A DNA stretch of 64,000 bases from Takakia lepidozioides (GCA_030704615.1 CM060734.1:45214042-45278041); one strand, 5' to 3'; counted from the stretch's first letter, positions 36,001 through 48,290 are shown. Notes: generated by a model from the sequence alone, not told the origin. Made by a program: numbers and translations.

Positions 36001-36435
36001 AGTCCATTACTCTCCACAATGGAAGTGTATGAGGTCAGGCAATGAGAGAAGGAGCAGAACATAGCCAAGCTATCAAGAACTGAAGGAGGCATGAGCACTG
36101 GAGCAAGAGCAGCAGAGAGTGCAGGAGTGGTGGCATTACGAATTGTGATGCAGCGGGTGTCCCAGGTGGCCGGAAGGGCTAATCGCCCTGCCTCCGAGGT
36201 TGCATTTCTTATCTTGTTCTCATTCTGAATAGGTTTTGTGAAAGTTGCTTGGGGCTCTGGGGATTGTGGCCTGGTCTATGGAAGCGGATTTTGAAGCCAT
36301 GGCTGCTCGGATGCCCACCGGTGGTTTACACAGAATCGTCCAAGACCACTTGATCACAACCATAAGCGCAAAATTGACGCCCTTTGGATTGAAGCTGGGC
36401 CGAAGCCTCCTTCGGCAGAACCAGCGCTGGCTGTC

Positions 36436-38465
36436 ATGATACAAGATCGAGCACAATCTGGTTATGGTGTCAACAAGGGCTCTTATGGAGATGTTAGAAC
36501 ACTATGTAAGGCAGGACACTTGAAAGAGGCGTTGCACATTTTGAACAAACAAGGCACTTCGGCAGACTCTTATACTTATGTCTGTCTCTTGCGGGAGTGC
36601 ATCAGAATTGAAAACCTGAAACTCGGAAAACAGGTGCATTCCCACATTATTCAAAGTGGATTCAAGCCGAACCTGTTTCTACTCAACGCCCTTGTCAATA
36701 TGTATGCAAAGTGTGGGAGCCTGGCGGATGCACGCCAAGTGTTTGACAAAATTGGCAAACAAGATATGTTTACATGGAATATAATGATAGCAGGATATGC
36801 CAAGCATGGCTGTGGTAGGCAGGCCTTCGAGCTCTACCAGCAAATGATAGGGGGAGGGGTGACGCCCAACAAGGTCACCTTCATTTGTGTTCTCAAGGCG
36901 TGTGCGAGCTTGGCCGCCTTCGAAATGGGCAAACTGGTCCACGCTGACATCATCAAAGCTGGAATGGGGCCAGATGTGAATCTGGAGACTGCCCTTGCTG
37001 ACATGTATGCCAAATGTAGAAGCATGAAGGATGCACAGCAAGTGTTTGATAATATGGCTCAAAGAAATGTTGTCTCCTGGAGTGTCATGATTGCTGGATA
37101 TGCTCAGAATGGGTCTGGTATAGAGGCTTTTGAGATGTATGCACAAATGGTACGGGAAGGGTTTATGCCTAACAAAGTTACGTTTGTGTGTGTTCTCAAC
37201 GCTTGCTCCAGCCTTGGAGCCATGGAAAAGGGCAAGGAGATTCATGCTGCCATCATCAAAGCTGGAATCGGGCCAGATCTTATTCTGGATACTGCACTTG
37301 TTGACATGTACTCCAAGTGTGGAAACATGAAGGATGCACGGCTAGTGTTTGACAGTATGGCTAAGCAAGATGTGGTCACATGGAGTGCAATGATCACAGG
37401 TTACGTTCAGCATGGGTGTGGTATGGAGGCTTTCGAGATGTATGAGCAAATGATACGGAAAGGAGTGACTCCTGACAAGATCACATTCATTTGTGCTCTG
37501 AATGCGTGTGCTAGCCTGGCAGCCCTGGAAATGGGCAAAGAGGTCCATTCTGACACCATTAAATCTGGAATTGCCCAGGATTTCATTCTGGAGACTGCAC
37601 TTGTTGACATGTATGCTAAATGTGGAAACATGAAGGATGCTCGTCAAGTGTTTGACAATATGGCTAAGCGAGATGTGGTCTCATGGAGTGCAATGATCAC
37701 AGGATATGCTCAGCACGGGTGTGGTAGGGAGGCCCTGCAACTATTTGAACGAATGCAACAGGAAGGCTTGACGCCAAATGCTGTCAGCTTTGTATCTGTC
37801 CTCTCTGCATGCAGTCATATGGGCCTAGTGGATGAGGGCTGTCACTACTTTGAGTCCATGAGTCAAGCCCATGGCCTCAACCCTACTCTGGAACATTTTG
37901 GCTGCATGGTGGACCTTTTTGGGCGTGCAGGGCGGCTGGATGAGGCAGAGGACCTCATTGACAAAATGTCAGTTGAACCCGGTGCTTTGTTGTGGAAGGC
38001 ATTGCTTGGTGCCTGCAGAATTCATGGCAATCTGGAAGTATCAGAGCGTGTGGCAAAACGTCTTCTCAATTGGGATCCACTGGATGGTGCAACTGGTGTG
38101 CTGCTACAGAATATTTATGCTGCTGCCAGCAGCTGGGATGATACAGCGAAGGTGACAAAATGATGCAGAACAGAGGTGTCACCAAGGAGCCAAGGTGCAG
38201 GTGGACTTCCGGATGCATATATGTGTTGCAGAAAAATTGCGTCCACAAATGAAGGAAACCCACGCCGAGCTAAAGAGTTGTCTTAGCAAATGAAGGAGGC
38301 TGGATACTTGCCTGGCAGATAAATTTTGTTGTACAATGTCAAGGAGGAGCAACAGTGTTTCTCTCTTTGCCTCCAAAATGAGAAGCTGTTTGGCCTGAAA
38401 CCTCTCCATGTCATCAAGAACCTTCAGGTGTGTGGTCACACCCTCCCCTGCTGTCTCCATGGATG
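36436..38465 (+). pseudogene. PLS-class PPR gene with decayed E/DYW C-terminus
   Basis: The frame 36436-38163 encodes PLS-type PPR repeats: NLFLLNALVNMYAKCGSLAD, then four near-identical blocks of about 101 residues such as GKEIHAAIIKAGIGPDLILD. It then enters an E domain (ALLWKALLGACRIHGNLEVS). PLS-DYW proteins bind organelle RNA and direct C-to-U editing. At about 38157 a one-base loss ends the frame. The next frame still reads MMQNRGVTKEP, and scattered pieces of the following E+/DYW region remain (QMKEAGYLP near 38290, SLCLQNEKLFGL near 38370, VIKNLQVCG near 38415), but the deaminase His/Cys centre and the terminal DYW are gone. Upstream, frame 36299-36439 encodes a basic leader in another frame, perhaps the original targeting peptide. 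Confidence 0.85.
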
Positions 38466-39050
38466 AATCAGTGAATGGCCACCTTAGGGAGGAGGGGGGA
38501 AGGTCTGTCTATTCATCTTCATCATAAACATGAGTAAAAACCTTTACATCATTGCTATTCTGGTTCTGCTGAAACATCCTGGATGCAACTTCTGATACTT
38601 GTCTTGAGGATGTCTGGTGCATCCCAGTATTTTTATACATCACTGCTTTTGTGGTTGCAGGCAAATATGCAAAAACCCATAATAGGGATCTCTGGAAGGA
38701 AGATCAAAACACAACTAACACTTCCCGAAAAAGCCAGCAGGAGGGGACAGAGAGTCAAGACTGACGACTAAGACAGAAAAACCAAGAAGGGTATTAACTG
38801 GTGAGGTTACAATTCAGACAGAGGTGACAAAGCCAGCCGGTAAGAAACACAGTTTAACCAAGGGGGGGGGGATCATTACAAGCCTTGACGCTAAGTTGAC
38901 CCACAATTCCCTCGAAATGAACTTAGCTTCTTTCCAAACTTTGGGTATGTTTTACACACCAAACCAATGATTTTAGGTCGTTCTCAAACTTTGTCCATCA
39001 GAAGTCCTCCGTTGAACTAACATTGTACCATTTTAATCTGTCCCTTGATC
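38466..39050. other. Intergenic, nothing recognised
   Basis: Between the PPR relic and the DRM relic I see only short frames without domains. Confidence 0.4.
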
Positions 39051-39084
39051 AGACATGTTTGGGGTTTGGTGGGTCACATATCGG

Positions 39085-39560
39085 CAACTCAATTCAAGTG
39101 CACGCTTTGCAGCGTTGGGGAACAGCTTCTCTGTATACCCGTTGCATTTCACTTCTCAGTGCTACGGCAACTCTACCCAGATGGCATCAAGGTGCTATTG
39201 CTATTTTTGCGGGATTGGGGGGGCAGAGATAGCCCTCCACAAATTAGGCATAAAGCTCAACGTAGTGGTTTCTATTGAGATCATTGAAGGTACCCGTCGT
39301 TGCATTCAGGCGTGGTGGGAACACGCCAAGCAGGCTGGTGTTCTTGACCAGAGCTATCATGACGTAACCTCACTGAGACGGAGAGATTTATTCAACCTTG
39401 TTAGGAAGTACAATGGGTTCGATTTGATTGTTGGCCCTTGTAATAATCTCTCCGGAAACAACCACCACGTCGTCACCCAACACTGGCTGGAGGGAAAGCA
39501 CTCCAGTGTTTTTTTCGAGTTCTAACGGTGTTTTCTTGAGGAGGTACCCTGAGCTTTACT
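39085..39560 (+). pseudogene. DRM-type (domains rearranged) DNA methyltransferase fragment, frameshifted
   Basis: DRM enzymes carry out RNA-directed de novo cytosine methylation and have their motifs in rearranged order. Here motif IX/X-like ARFAALGNSFSVY (about 39096) precedes VAFHFSVLRQLYPDGIKVL in another frame. The first frame then returns with motif I CGIGGAEIALHKLGIKL (about 39212), VVSIEIIEGTRR, AWWEHAKQAGVL and the catalytic-loop region FDLIVGPCNNLSG (about 39420). A Pro-Cys is present, but the loop is about two residues shorter than the usual GGSPCNNL. SSVFFEF is followed by a stop, and homology (RCFLEEVP) continues briefly. Two frame changes, a shortened loop and a stop make this a relic. 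It could be a processed fragment or a broken gene exon. Confidence 0.82.
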
Positions 39561-41406
39561 TACTTGATTTATGTGCAATGTAATAGATAACCTGCACAAT
39601 TACTTCAGTGGGCGCCAGAACAAACAGGATATAGACCCACATTTTCACAAGCACAAATTTTCCAACTTCAGAGGTTAGTTTTCAGCTTCGATATACTTAT
39701 GTTATATGGGGCCCCACCCATGCTGACCAGATCAAGAAGCTCTACCACACAGGCCACGATGGTGCGGTTACAAGCTGGGCAAGGCCCACATGACGAAGCC
39801 CCTGCACAAGTCAACGATGCCTTGCTTCTTCTCTCAACTCCAACTAATGCTTGATTTCGTGGACATCAGGCCCATTTTATTCTGATGACCTCTAGCTTTC
39901 TTTTCAATGTCTCTCTCCTGCTTCTCATTGCAGCTGATGTTTCAAACTGCTTAGGCCAAATATATACACTGTAGGGGTCAATATTGAGTGTCATTACGAA
40001 TGCATCAAGCAGTTCAGCAAGAACTTCAGGTGCATGATAGGACTATTAGTACTAAAATGGTTGATCTGCAAGTGGATGCATTTCCTATGCTGCCCCTAGG
40101 ATTGTAAGGGAGTCAGCTTATCCAAAGGGAATTTCTATCAGATAGGGGGAGGAAATCCCAGGTTAATGCACAGGAGATATCGGAGAAGTAGTGAAGGGCA
40201 AACAAGTCACTTAATTTCAGACTTTATGTTGAATGCTGCACTATTGTGTATGACTGCATCACAGGCAAAACATCCATTCACTGGAACTCACACTTGAATG
40301 CATATTATTATACTCCACTACTCCAAGAAGAATGTCTGCATACTGGACTTGCCGGCTTCATTGGAAACTTTGTGCAATATCTTGAGGTCAAAATTGCTTT
40401 TGTCCAAGTTGCTTTGTGTTTCGTAGTTGTCCCATGGACCTCCTATGGTCCTGTTTCCTTCTCCCTGAACCCTGGAGGATGTATTTAACTTGTGCATTTT
40501 TTCTTTTCTATCCGAGGAAACACCAGCCCTAGCAACTGGTTCATTCTTTCTCTATAGCATGTCTCAACCAGCTGGTACCTGGCATTATTGAAATCCATCA
40601 AAACAATTGTTTGTCGCCACACAGGATTGTCATGAGCTATGGCAATTTTAGGGCTCCAGGATGCCCCATTCTTTTGGCGGTATGTCATAAACCAGGAATG
40701 ATCAATGAGTGAGTCTATTTTACCAATATCCAGTGACCAGGCACAGGGGTCATTCTTCTCATCTTTTTCTCCCCCTCCCGAGATGAAGTCAACTTTAAAT
40801 CTTTCTTCAATCTCCTGGCATATCCTTATCATCATTTTGGTTTTGAGCATGCATGGTCAACGAAAAGCGTCTGATATCCAAGTTACTATTCATTCTTCCT
40901 CTCATCACTTTTCCTGACCTGCCTGTATTCTGTCTGAACAATTTGCAAGATCTGAACAATCAAGTCATGTGCACTATGCACTAATCACCTGTACTGAGGA
41001 TATAATTTTTGTGGGGGATCACTAGGCAGGCCGGAACCTGGCAGTCAACATTCCAGTCATCCTACAGACAAACACAACCAGTTGTTGGAGGAACAGATTG
41101 TTCTTGTGCACTTAAGCCTTAGTACCAGGTGCAAGTGTGAGCTTCTGCGTCGTCGTATATTGTGGGTTCTTAATGTAGATGTGGTGGTGTTGGTGCTGGC
41201 AACCACAGATTGCTGTTATTGGCATACCACCATCACCGCTGTGAACGCACAAGCTCCCCCCCTTCTCTCTCACTCAGGAGACCATTGTTTACTTTGGTTC
41301 CCTGGTAGACTCTCCCCCAGGTGCAGAGTTCGCCAACATCCATATCATCCAGTCATGTGTGGATTCGACATAAGGAAAAAAAGATGCTACCATTAACAAA
41401 AGGGCT
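39561..41406. other. Intergenic; one unexplained minus-strand frame (40850-40485)
   Basis: The 121-codon minus frame has protein-like composition (FKVDFISGGGEKDEKNDPCA, then WSLDIGKIDSLIDHSWFMTY) but no family I can name. It may be a transposon fragment. Other short frames show nothing. Confidence 0.3.
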
Positions 41407-44400
41407 TCACTGTGGCATTGTTGTCTCCACATACACCCCAATTTTTTGAGTCTCTAACCAGGATTTGACATCAGGTCCAGATGCCACCAACCAATCACTC
41501 CTGTCTAAACTCTCTTCAAAGGGGGAATTCATCTCCTTCAATCGAGATGCAATCGCAGCATTCAGCCGTGGTTCGTCTGAACCCCTTAGTCGACCAGCCC
41601 CTGTCTCAATAATGAACTTCTCAGAGAGCTCTTGTCCTTCCCGAGCTGCAACACTGATGGAGGATAGCCAGCTTAGAAGAGCACAGTGCGCAGCACTCAC
41701 AGACAGTGAGCGCAGGTGTAAGGCCCAAAAGAGCACTGATTTTGATTGAAGACCAGGATAAACTCCCAGATTATCCAAAATTGAGAGGATTTCAAAGGCA
41801 CGGTCATGCAAGCCCTTATTCCAGCAAAGGTCCAACAATGAATTGCAGAACGGTTTGTGAGCCTCCTCTGCCACCTCACCTAGCAAGGCTTGAAACTCCT
41901 TCTGTACTTCATCAACAGAAAACAAAACTTCCCCGATCTGTCCCACTAGATTGTCCAGCCTTGCACTAGCTTTCCGAAGGCACTCCCGCACCAGGCTACT
42001 CTCCTCGTTTGTTTCGCACGAAGTCAAGAGACTAAGCACTGCTCCACATAATCGTTCATCTGGCTTGCAATTGGACTTAACCATTTCATCAAAAAGCTCT
42101 ACAAGTTTATTGTACTCCTTAGCACTTCCACATGCCCAAATAAGTGAGGTGTAAGCCATGACATCTGCATCATAGCCAGCCTCCACCAAGCAATTGAAAG
42201 TACTTTGAGCCTCAACCACCATGCCCTGTTTTGCGTACAAATTTAACATGTTTTTGTAGGTCCAGTCATTGGGCTCGAGCCCTGCATCTGCCATCTCTCT
42301 CATGAACTGCTCCCCTTCTTTGACTAAGCCTCCCTCCCCGCACATCTTTATGAGGGTGTTGTAAACGGCAGCATCACATATCACACCCTCTTGTTTCAAT
42401 CGTTTGAAAACATTCAAGCCATCCTCCACATTTCCTGCCCTGCTATGAGTCTCTATAATAGTGCTCAATGTAAAAGCAGTGGGCTTCACCCCAGTCTTCT
42501 CCATCTCCTCAAAGATTTTTGTGGCCTGGTGTACCTTCCCCATCCGACCCAGTAGAGAAATCAAAGTGTTGTACACAACCGAGTCAGGCTGTATTCCTGA
42601 CCTTTTCATCTCTCTGAAAACCATGACAGCTTGCTTTGAGTTCCCTGCCTTCCCATATATGTTCACCATAGTTCCATACGTGATTTTGTCAGGCTTCCAC
42701 CCAGCCCCCCTCAAACGCTCATAAAGCGCCAGTGCTTCATCAAAACGTCCAGATCTCCCATATACATCTATCATGGAGCTGTATGTTACTTCATCGGGTA
42801 TACAACCTGCCTCATGCATTCTGTTGAACCATTTCAATGCGTCGTCCTGATAAGATAGCAGTAAAAACTCTGTCAGAAAATAGTTTTGTGATGAAGAGAC
42901 CAAAAACATGAAGAGGTGTCAATTCTTAATAACTTAAAAAGTAAGTCTGCAGAGGAAGTTCAAACCTGATTGTTGCAGCGATTTGCACAACTAATGAGAG
43001 TGCTGTAAGTGAAATTATCAGGATGGACACCTGCCCTAATCATGTCCTCAGCAATCCCTTCCGCAAGTTTCCACTGGCAACCCCGACGCAGCACTTTAAG
43101 CATCACATTGTAAGTGAAGAGATTGAGACTTGAGCTGTCTTGGCTCTGCAACCACCTAAAAACAGCAAAGGCCATTTGCCATCTTTCCAAGGTATTCAGC
43201 AGCGTGACTATGTCCCTTGAATTAAGATTTCCCTTCCAGTCCTCCATTGCCATGACTACTCCCTCCTTGCTCTCCTCTGCATCTTTAAGCCTGCAATTGA
43301 TAATAAAAAAACCAAAACCTAATTAAGGGCACACAGGAAATTGTGTTTCCTTGCAAGAATTAGTGCAAACATATCAAGGACAAAGAAACATTCTCTTTCC
43401 CTTCGTGTCATGAACTCAGTTACCTGACAATATCATCACAATAAAGCCCTCAGAGTACAGGAAGAGGGGTTGCTTGCAGTCATAAACTCTGCTTGACGAT
43501 GCCAATAATCCGCACGAGTTGATATTCAGAATCACAGTGGCCATACCATACATGAGACCCACAGGGGTATTCACATTGCTGGGCTGCCATATTCTGAATA
43601 TGAACCCCTTGGAATATGCTTAAAAAGCTCCAATTGGACGTATCTATCAATTTTTTCTCTTGCGTCCAGCTAAAGTACAGATCTTTCTCGCAAGCAGGAC
43701 ATCCTTGGCTCATTAAACGAAATTCAGATGATCACAGATAATTTACTGCAATTCGTTTTGCAACCGGGGTGTCCTCGTCCCCTGGCATTTTCTCCCTTGT
43801 CTCATATTAATAAACAGGTTGGATAAACCCCCGTCCCTGTGAGGATTTGCAGCCCATCTCTCCAAAGGATTCTCACAGCGAGTCCATTGTCATGCCCAAG
43901 TTAGAGGTCTGCCAGCGGTTTTACACGAATTTGGGCACCTGCACATTTATGTTCTATAGGGGGAAGCAGGTTTGGCAAAGTTCCTCCTTCTCTTCAATCA
44001 CATCAAACGAAAAAGGGTTGCTCATATCTTACAGATCAAGCACTTCTCTCACAGCGCTCGAATGCCGTGGTCTCCACGCGTCCAGTCCACTCGAATCCAC
44101 CCCCTTCAGCCTATTCGTAGAGCGTGCTTCTCTGGGTGCACCCTCAACTTTTTCCAATCTTCGTGGACTAAGGCTTGACTTAAGCACCCTTTTGAAGGAT
44201 TCAAGGTTCAGCAAGCGCAATTGTTCGCGGAGGGATTGACTTTGATTACTGACAGCAGGTTCACTGCCATTATTGCTGGGGGAAGGGGTTTGAGGCCCGG
44301 CCTGAGGTTCCTGCTTACACAAACTGTCACCGCTGCAGCTCACTGTCCTCCTGTTACTACTCCTAAGACCCACATCCTGGCGTAGCGAGGGGCTCAGAAA

Positions 44401-44445
44401 ATGCGGGGCAGGCTGTCTTAGGGGACGGGCCGCTAGACCCATCAT
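41407..44445 (-). CDS. Chloroplast PPR-SMR protein of the SVR7/ATP4/SOT1 group, 3 exons
   Basis: Exons on the minus strand are 44445-44033, 43290-42966 and 42846-41407. They total 2178 nt for 725 residues, close to family length, and all phases and GT-AG sites agree. Residues 1 to about 100 are Ser/Arg-rich, like a plastid transit peptide. A run of about nine P-type PPR motifs follows (for example DEVTYSSMIDVYGRSGRFDE). The C-terminal SMR-like region has LHLRSLSVSAAHCALLSWL, IETGAG, and RLKEMNSPFEE to the end. In Arabidopsis and maize this group binds plastid RNAs and promotes translation or processing of chloroplast transcripts such as atpB/E (SVR7/ATP4). Which paralog this is cannot be decided by eye. 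No frame damage is visible. Confidence 0.92.
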
Positions 44446-44901
44446 TCAAGTGAGCAAGAGGAGGAAGACAGAACAATTGCGTACTGCTCTAAACTTGTAC
44501 TCGATCTATTTAATCAAAACAACACATTTGTACCAAGACGAATGCTTCCTCAGTCAACATACAAAGAAAACATACCCACATATCAAACAAAAGGAGATGA
44601 AAGATCCCTCAGTGAAAGCGCAGGTCCTGAGAACAGCCTTGCATTCTACACAGCTACCCAAAACCCTGAACCAGGAAACCACACAATTTTTGTAGCTCAG
44701 GATAAGTAGCCTGCACCTCTACCACTTCCACTTCCAAAAAAATGGCAAAACTGCCTACAGTTTAAAATTTCATGTGAGTCCACAGAACTTCCAAAGGGCC
44801 CTGCATTCATTGTTATTTTGTTATGGACGTGGTGCCTTTGGATAAGAACCGTAGATCCTTGTCAAGAGTGGATGAATGTTTTCTCAAACCAACTATATTA
44901 A
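44446..44901. promoter_or_regulatory. 5' flank of the PPR-SMR gene
   Basis: The 456 bp between the start codon (minus strand) and the adjacent MITE. I see no unambiguous TATA box. The MITE lies within promoter distance of the gene and could influence it. Confidence 0.35.
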
Positions 44902-45267
44902 GGGCAGCTTTACACTAGGCCCCAGGCCCAAGAAATCCCGGGCCCAATTTCTAGCACTCTTGGGCTTGTCTTGGGCCAACTTCAACGGTCATGATCGCAC
45001 AAAAATAGTCTATTTTATACCAACTCTCGGGCCCAAGAGGTGAGAGTTGGGTCTCCATTCTAGGAGGGTTCCTTTTCCTTGGTCCAGCCCAAGAAGTTGG
45101 CGCCAAAACTTGTGCCACGTAGGTGCCATGTAGGCAAATGACCCACTTCCATTTTCTTGGGCTCGGGCCGTAGTGTAAAGCCGTTGGGCCCAATTTTCAG
45201 GCCTCCGCCAATGGGAATGCTCCATTCTCAATTGGTATTGGGCTTGGGCCCTAGTGTAAAGCGGCCA
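44902..45267. mobile_element. Tourist-like (PIF/Harbinger) MITE with TAA target duplication
   Basis: The left end GGGCAGCTTTACACTAGG and the right end (reverse complement TGGCCGCTTTACACTAGG) form terminal inverted repeats. TAA flanks both sides (44899-44901 and 45268-45270), the Harbinger-class target. A second copy of the right-end sequence lies internally near 45160-45190 (CGGGCCGTAGTGTAAAGCCG), so the interior may hold a nested or duplicated end. 366 bp and no coding. Confidence 0.82.
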
Positions 45268-45270
45268 TAA

Positions 45271-45616
45271 GGCTCAGCATAAGATCTAACAACTATGGAG
45301 GTGCATCTGCTTCAACAAAGTAGTCTAGATATGTGGGTTCTTTGGATATGGATGTTGCAACGAAGATAGGAGGTAGGTACGGGGAAGGCGTGCCTCAGGA
45401 GGATGCAGAGAGGTGCATCAAACCTTTATCCCACACCTCTAGACTATGGAAAGCTCGTGCATTTTACAATTCTTGTGGCTTTTAGTGCTAGCGGGCAGGT
45501 TTGTGCGAAGATAGCATCTGACTTCTGTGTGAGAGAAGTGGTGACATGTTGGGAGGGGGGTTGGTAGAACGTGAGCACACCGATGAGCACAAATGGTGAA
45601 ACCCATGGTCAGGGGG
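45271..45616. other. Spacer between MITE and retrotransposon, nothing recognised
   Basis: No gene or repeat family seen. Confidence 0.4.
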
Positions 45617-45862
45617 GTGTCAAGTTATTTTACCACTAGTGTGAAACTAGCTAGGAAATAGCTAGCTTTTACATATTGACATTTGGGATTGGCCCCAGGG
45701 GTCAAGGCAGATTTAGGCCCTGGAGTGGTTATCTTCACGGCAAGCGCGGAAGGCTCATCTTTCTCGAGTTGAGCCTCAGCGCGCCTAGCTATGGCACCGT
45801 AGTGTGGATTCCCCATGGCGTGGGGTCACTTGGCTTGACTTGTATTTGAGTGATGAGGTTGC
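45617..45862 (+). repeat. Left LTR-like repeat of the Ty3/gypsy element (partial)
   Basis: Matches 56277-56532 almost base for base, starting TGTCAAGTTATTTTACC. The main difference is a block of about 13 bases (with GTGTCAATCC) missing here near 45694. The upstream third present in the right LTR (56099-56276) and its downstream end are absent, so this LTR is truncated on both sides or rearranged. I find no convincing primer-binding site after it. Confidence 0.75.
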
Positions 45863-46371
45863 TGCAGGTAATTCCAAAGCACCTTGATGGTTTCAGATTG
45901 TGTACATGCATGAGCAAGCACGATTGGGAAGATGACCAATCAAGAGCAGGTTATAGTGGCTTTGGTGGCAAAGCTGAGAACTGGACTTGGGAATGCGAGC
46001 TTTCATTGTGTGAAAGATTGAAAGACCAAGCGAAAGGGCTGATTTGGCTTGGGGCAAATCAGTGCACTTTGTGGAGTATGGTGAGATTGGGTTTCAATCT
46101 CGAGCTTCAGCATTGAGAGGGCTCTTGTCATGGCAAGAGCAGGGCTGGAACAGGAGCTAAGAGGTGCGGCAAGGCCATGGAATGTGCACCTAGGGTTTCA
46201 AAGCTTGGAAGAAGAGCTCTTGCACCACAAGAGAAGTGTCTTGTGGCTGGAAATGTAAGCCTTAGGGTTTCAGGAGCTTGGCAAAGGATGTGGAGTGCTT
46301 AGTCTTGTCTTAGAGAGCATCAAGGAGCCAAGGAGCCAAGATAGGGGGCTGATATCTCTTGTGTGAAGAGG

Positions 46372-46765
46372 TTGCATGTGTGGAGCATGTATCCAGCTCA
46401 TTGAAGCTTCCATCTTCAAGCTTGGAGGGCAAACAAGGAAGAGGGAAGGGCTGACTTCCCTTATGTGAGGGCAATGCATGTGTGGAGCATGCTATCAGCC
46501 TGGTGAAGGCTTGCACTTTCAGGTGTGGGAGTGCAAGAAAGGAAGGAAGGGGCTGGTTTCCCTGTAGGGCATGTGGAGCATGCTTTCAGCCTGATGAAGC
46601 TTGTATTTTCAGGTTTGTGGGTGCAAGAAATGAAGCAAAGGAGCTGATTCTCTTATGGTGAGAGTGGGGCATGTGTGGAGCATGCCTTCAGCCCATTGAG
46701 GCTCTTGTTTTCAAGCTTTAGAGAGCTAGAACGGAAGGTCTAGGGCTGGTTTCCACTTGGAGTGA
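46372..46765 (+). repeat. About 99-bp degenerate tandem repeat, four units, in the element leader
   Basis: GCATGTGTGGAGCATG-like starts occur at about 46372, 46470, 46568 and 46669, each followed by AGCTTGTATTTTCAGG-like sequence and a purine-rich AAGGAAG tract. Unit length is 98-101 bp. No long frame; probably untranslated leader. Confidence 0.75.
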
Positions 46766-47194
46766 AAGAAAGCACTTGTAGGGCCTATGTGAGTTGGGGT
46801 TTCAACTTCAAGCTTGAAGGGAGCGCAACTCTTGAAGCAGCAGGTGTAGGGGGCTGGAATAGGCTCTAAGACAGATGCTATGGCCAAGGAGAGTGCTTGA
46901 ATGAGTGCTCACAAGAGCTGGGAACCAGTAGGGCTTGGTTGTTTGCCATTGAGTTTAGTGGCGTGTTTGGGGAGGCTAAGTGAGAAAGAAGGCTTGGTTT
47001 GTGGCAACCACCTCATGGCTTAGGGCTACTATGGTGGTGTGTGGGAGCCGAAAGAGCAAGAATACCTTGCTGATTTACTCACAGCCGCCATAGCTCGGTG
47101 GAAAGAAGCCTAGAGTCCAAGAGACACAAACCCTAGCTTGGCGTGGCTAAACCCCTTAGAGAAATGGCTAAACTGCCAGAGCGGCCATGGATGG

Positions 47195-48290
47195 GGCTGT
47201 GACGGGCTGTGCGGGGCTGTAACAGGCTGTGCCCAGTGGCCTGTGGGGCTGTGGCGGGCTGTGCCCTGTGGCCTGTGGGGCTGTGACGGGCTGTAACAGG
47301 CTGTGGCGAGCTGTGACGGGCTGTGCGGGGCTGTGACAGGCTGTGCCCAATGGCCTGTGGGGCTGTGACGGGCTGTGCCCAGTGGCCTGTGGGGCTGTGA
47401 CGGGCTGTGAGGGGCTGTGACAGGCTGTGCCCATGGCCTTTGGGGCTGTGATGGGCTGTGAGGGGCTGTGACAGGCCGTGCTTGAGGCCTTTGAGGCTGT
47501 GAGGGGCTGTAAGGGGCTGTGACAGGCCGTGCCTGAGGCCTTTGGGTCTGTGACGGGCTGTGAGGGGCTGTGACAGGCCGTGCCCGAGGCCTTTGGGACT
47601 GTGACGGGCTGTGAGGGGCTGTGTCAGGCCGTGCCTAAGGCCTGTGGGGCTGTGACGGGCTGTGAGGGGCTGTGACAGGCTGTGCCCAGTTGGCTTGTGG
47701 GGCTGTGACGGGCTGTGAGGGGCTGTGACAGGCCGTGCCTGAGGCCTTTGGGGCTGTGACGGGCTGTGAGGGGCTGTGACAGGCCATGCTTGAGGCCTTT
47801 GGGGCTGTGAGGGGCTGTGTCGGGCTGCGCCGGTGGCCTTCAGGGCTGTGAGGGGCTGTGCCGGGCTGCGCCGGTGGCCTTCGGGGCTGTGACGGTTGTG
47901 AGGGCCTGTGCCGGTGGCCTTCGGGGTTGTGACGGGCTGTGAGAGCCTGTGACGGCCTATGCCGATGGCCTTGGGGCTGTGATGGGCTGTGAGGGGCTGT
48001 GACAGGCCGTGCCTGAGGCCTTTGGGGCTGTGACGGGCTGTGAGGGGCTGTGACAGGCCGTGCTTGAGGCCTTTGGGGCTGTGACGGGCTGTGAGGGGCT
48101 GTGTCAGGCCGTGCCTGAGGCCTGTGGGGCTGTGACGGGCTGTGACAGGCTGTGGCGAGCTGTGACGGGCTATGAGGGGCTGTGACAGGCTGTGCCCAGT
48201 GGCCTGTGGGACTGTGACGGTTGTGACCAGTGAGCTGTGTGGGCTTGTGATGGTCTGTGGTGGCCCGTGTTGATCTGTGGACGGCCTGTG
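47195..48290 (+). repeat. GC-rich minisatellite, 51-bp higher-order unit
   Basis: Built from GGGCTGTGACGGGCTGTGAG-like short blocks organised in about 51-bp units containing GAGGCCTTTGGGGCTGTGA (starts about 47484, 47535 and 47586, continuing to about 48120). Since 51 is a multiple of three, the minus strand stays open for 399 codons (HGLSQPLTARHSP repeats). That frame is a by-product of the repeat, not a credible gene. Confidence 0.9.

Noticed and set aside
36679-37245. Minus-strand frames opposite the PPR gene
   Set aside because: They are antisense shadows of PPR repeats with regular composition.
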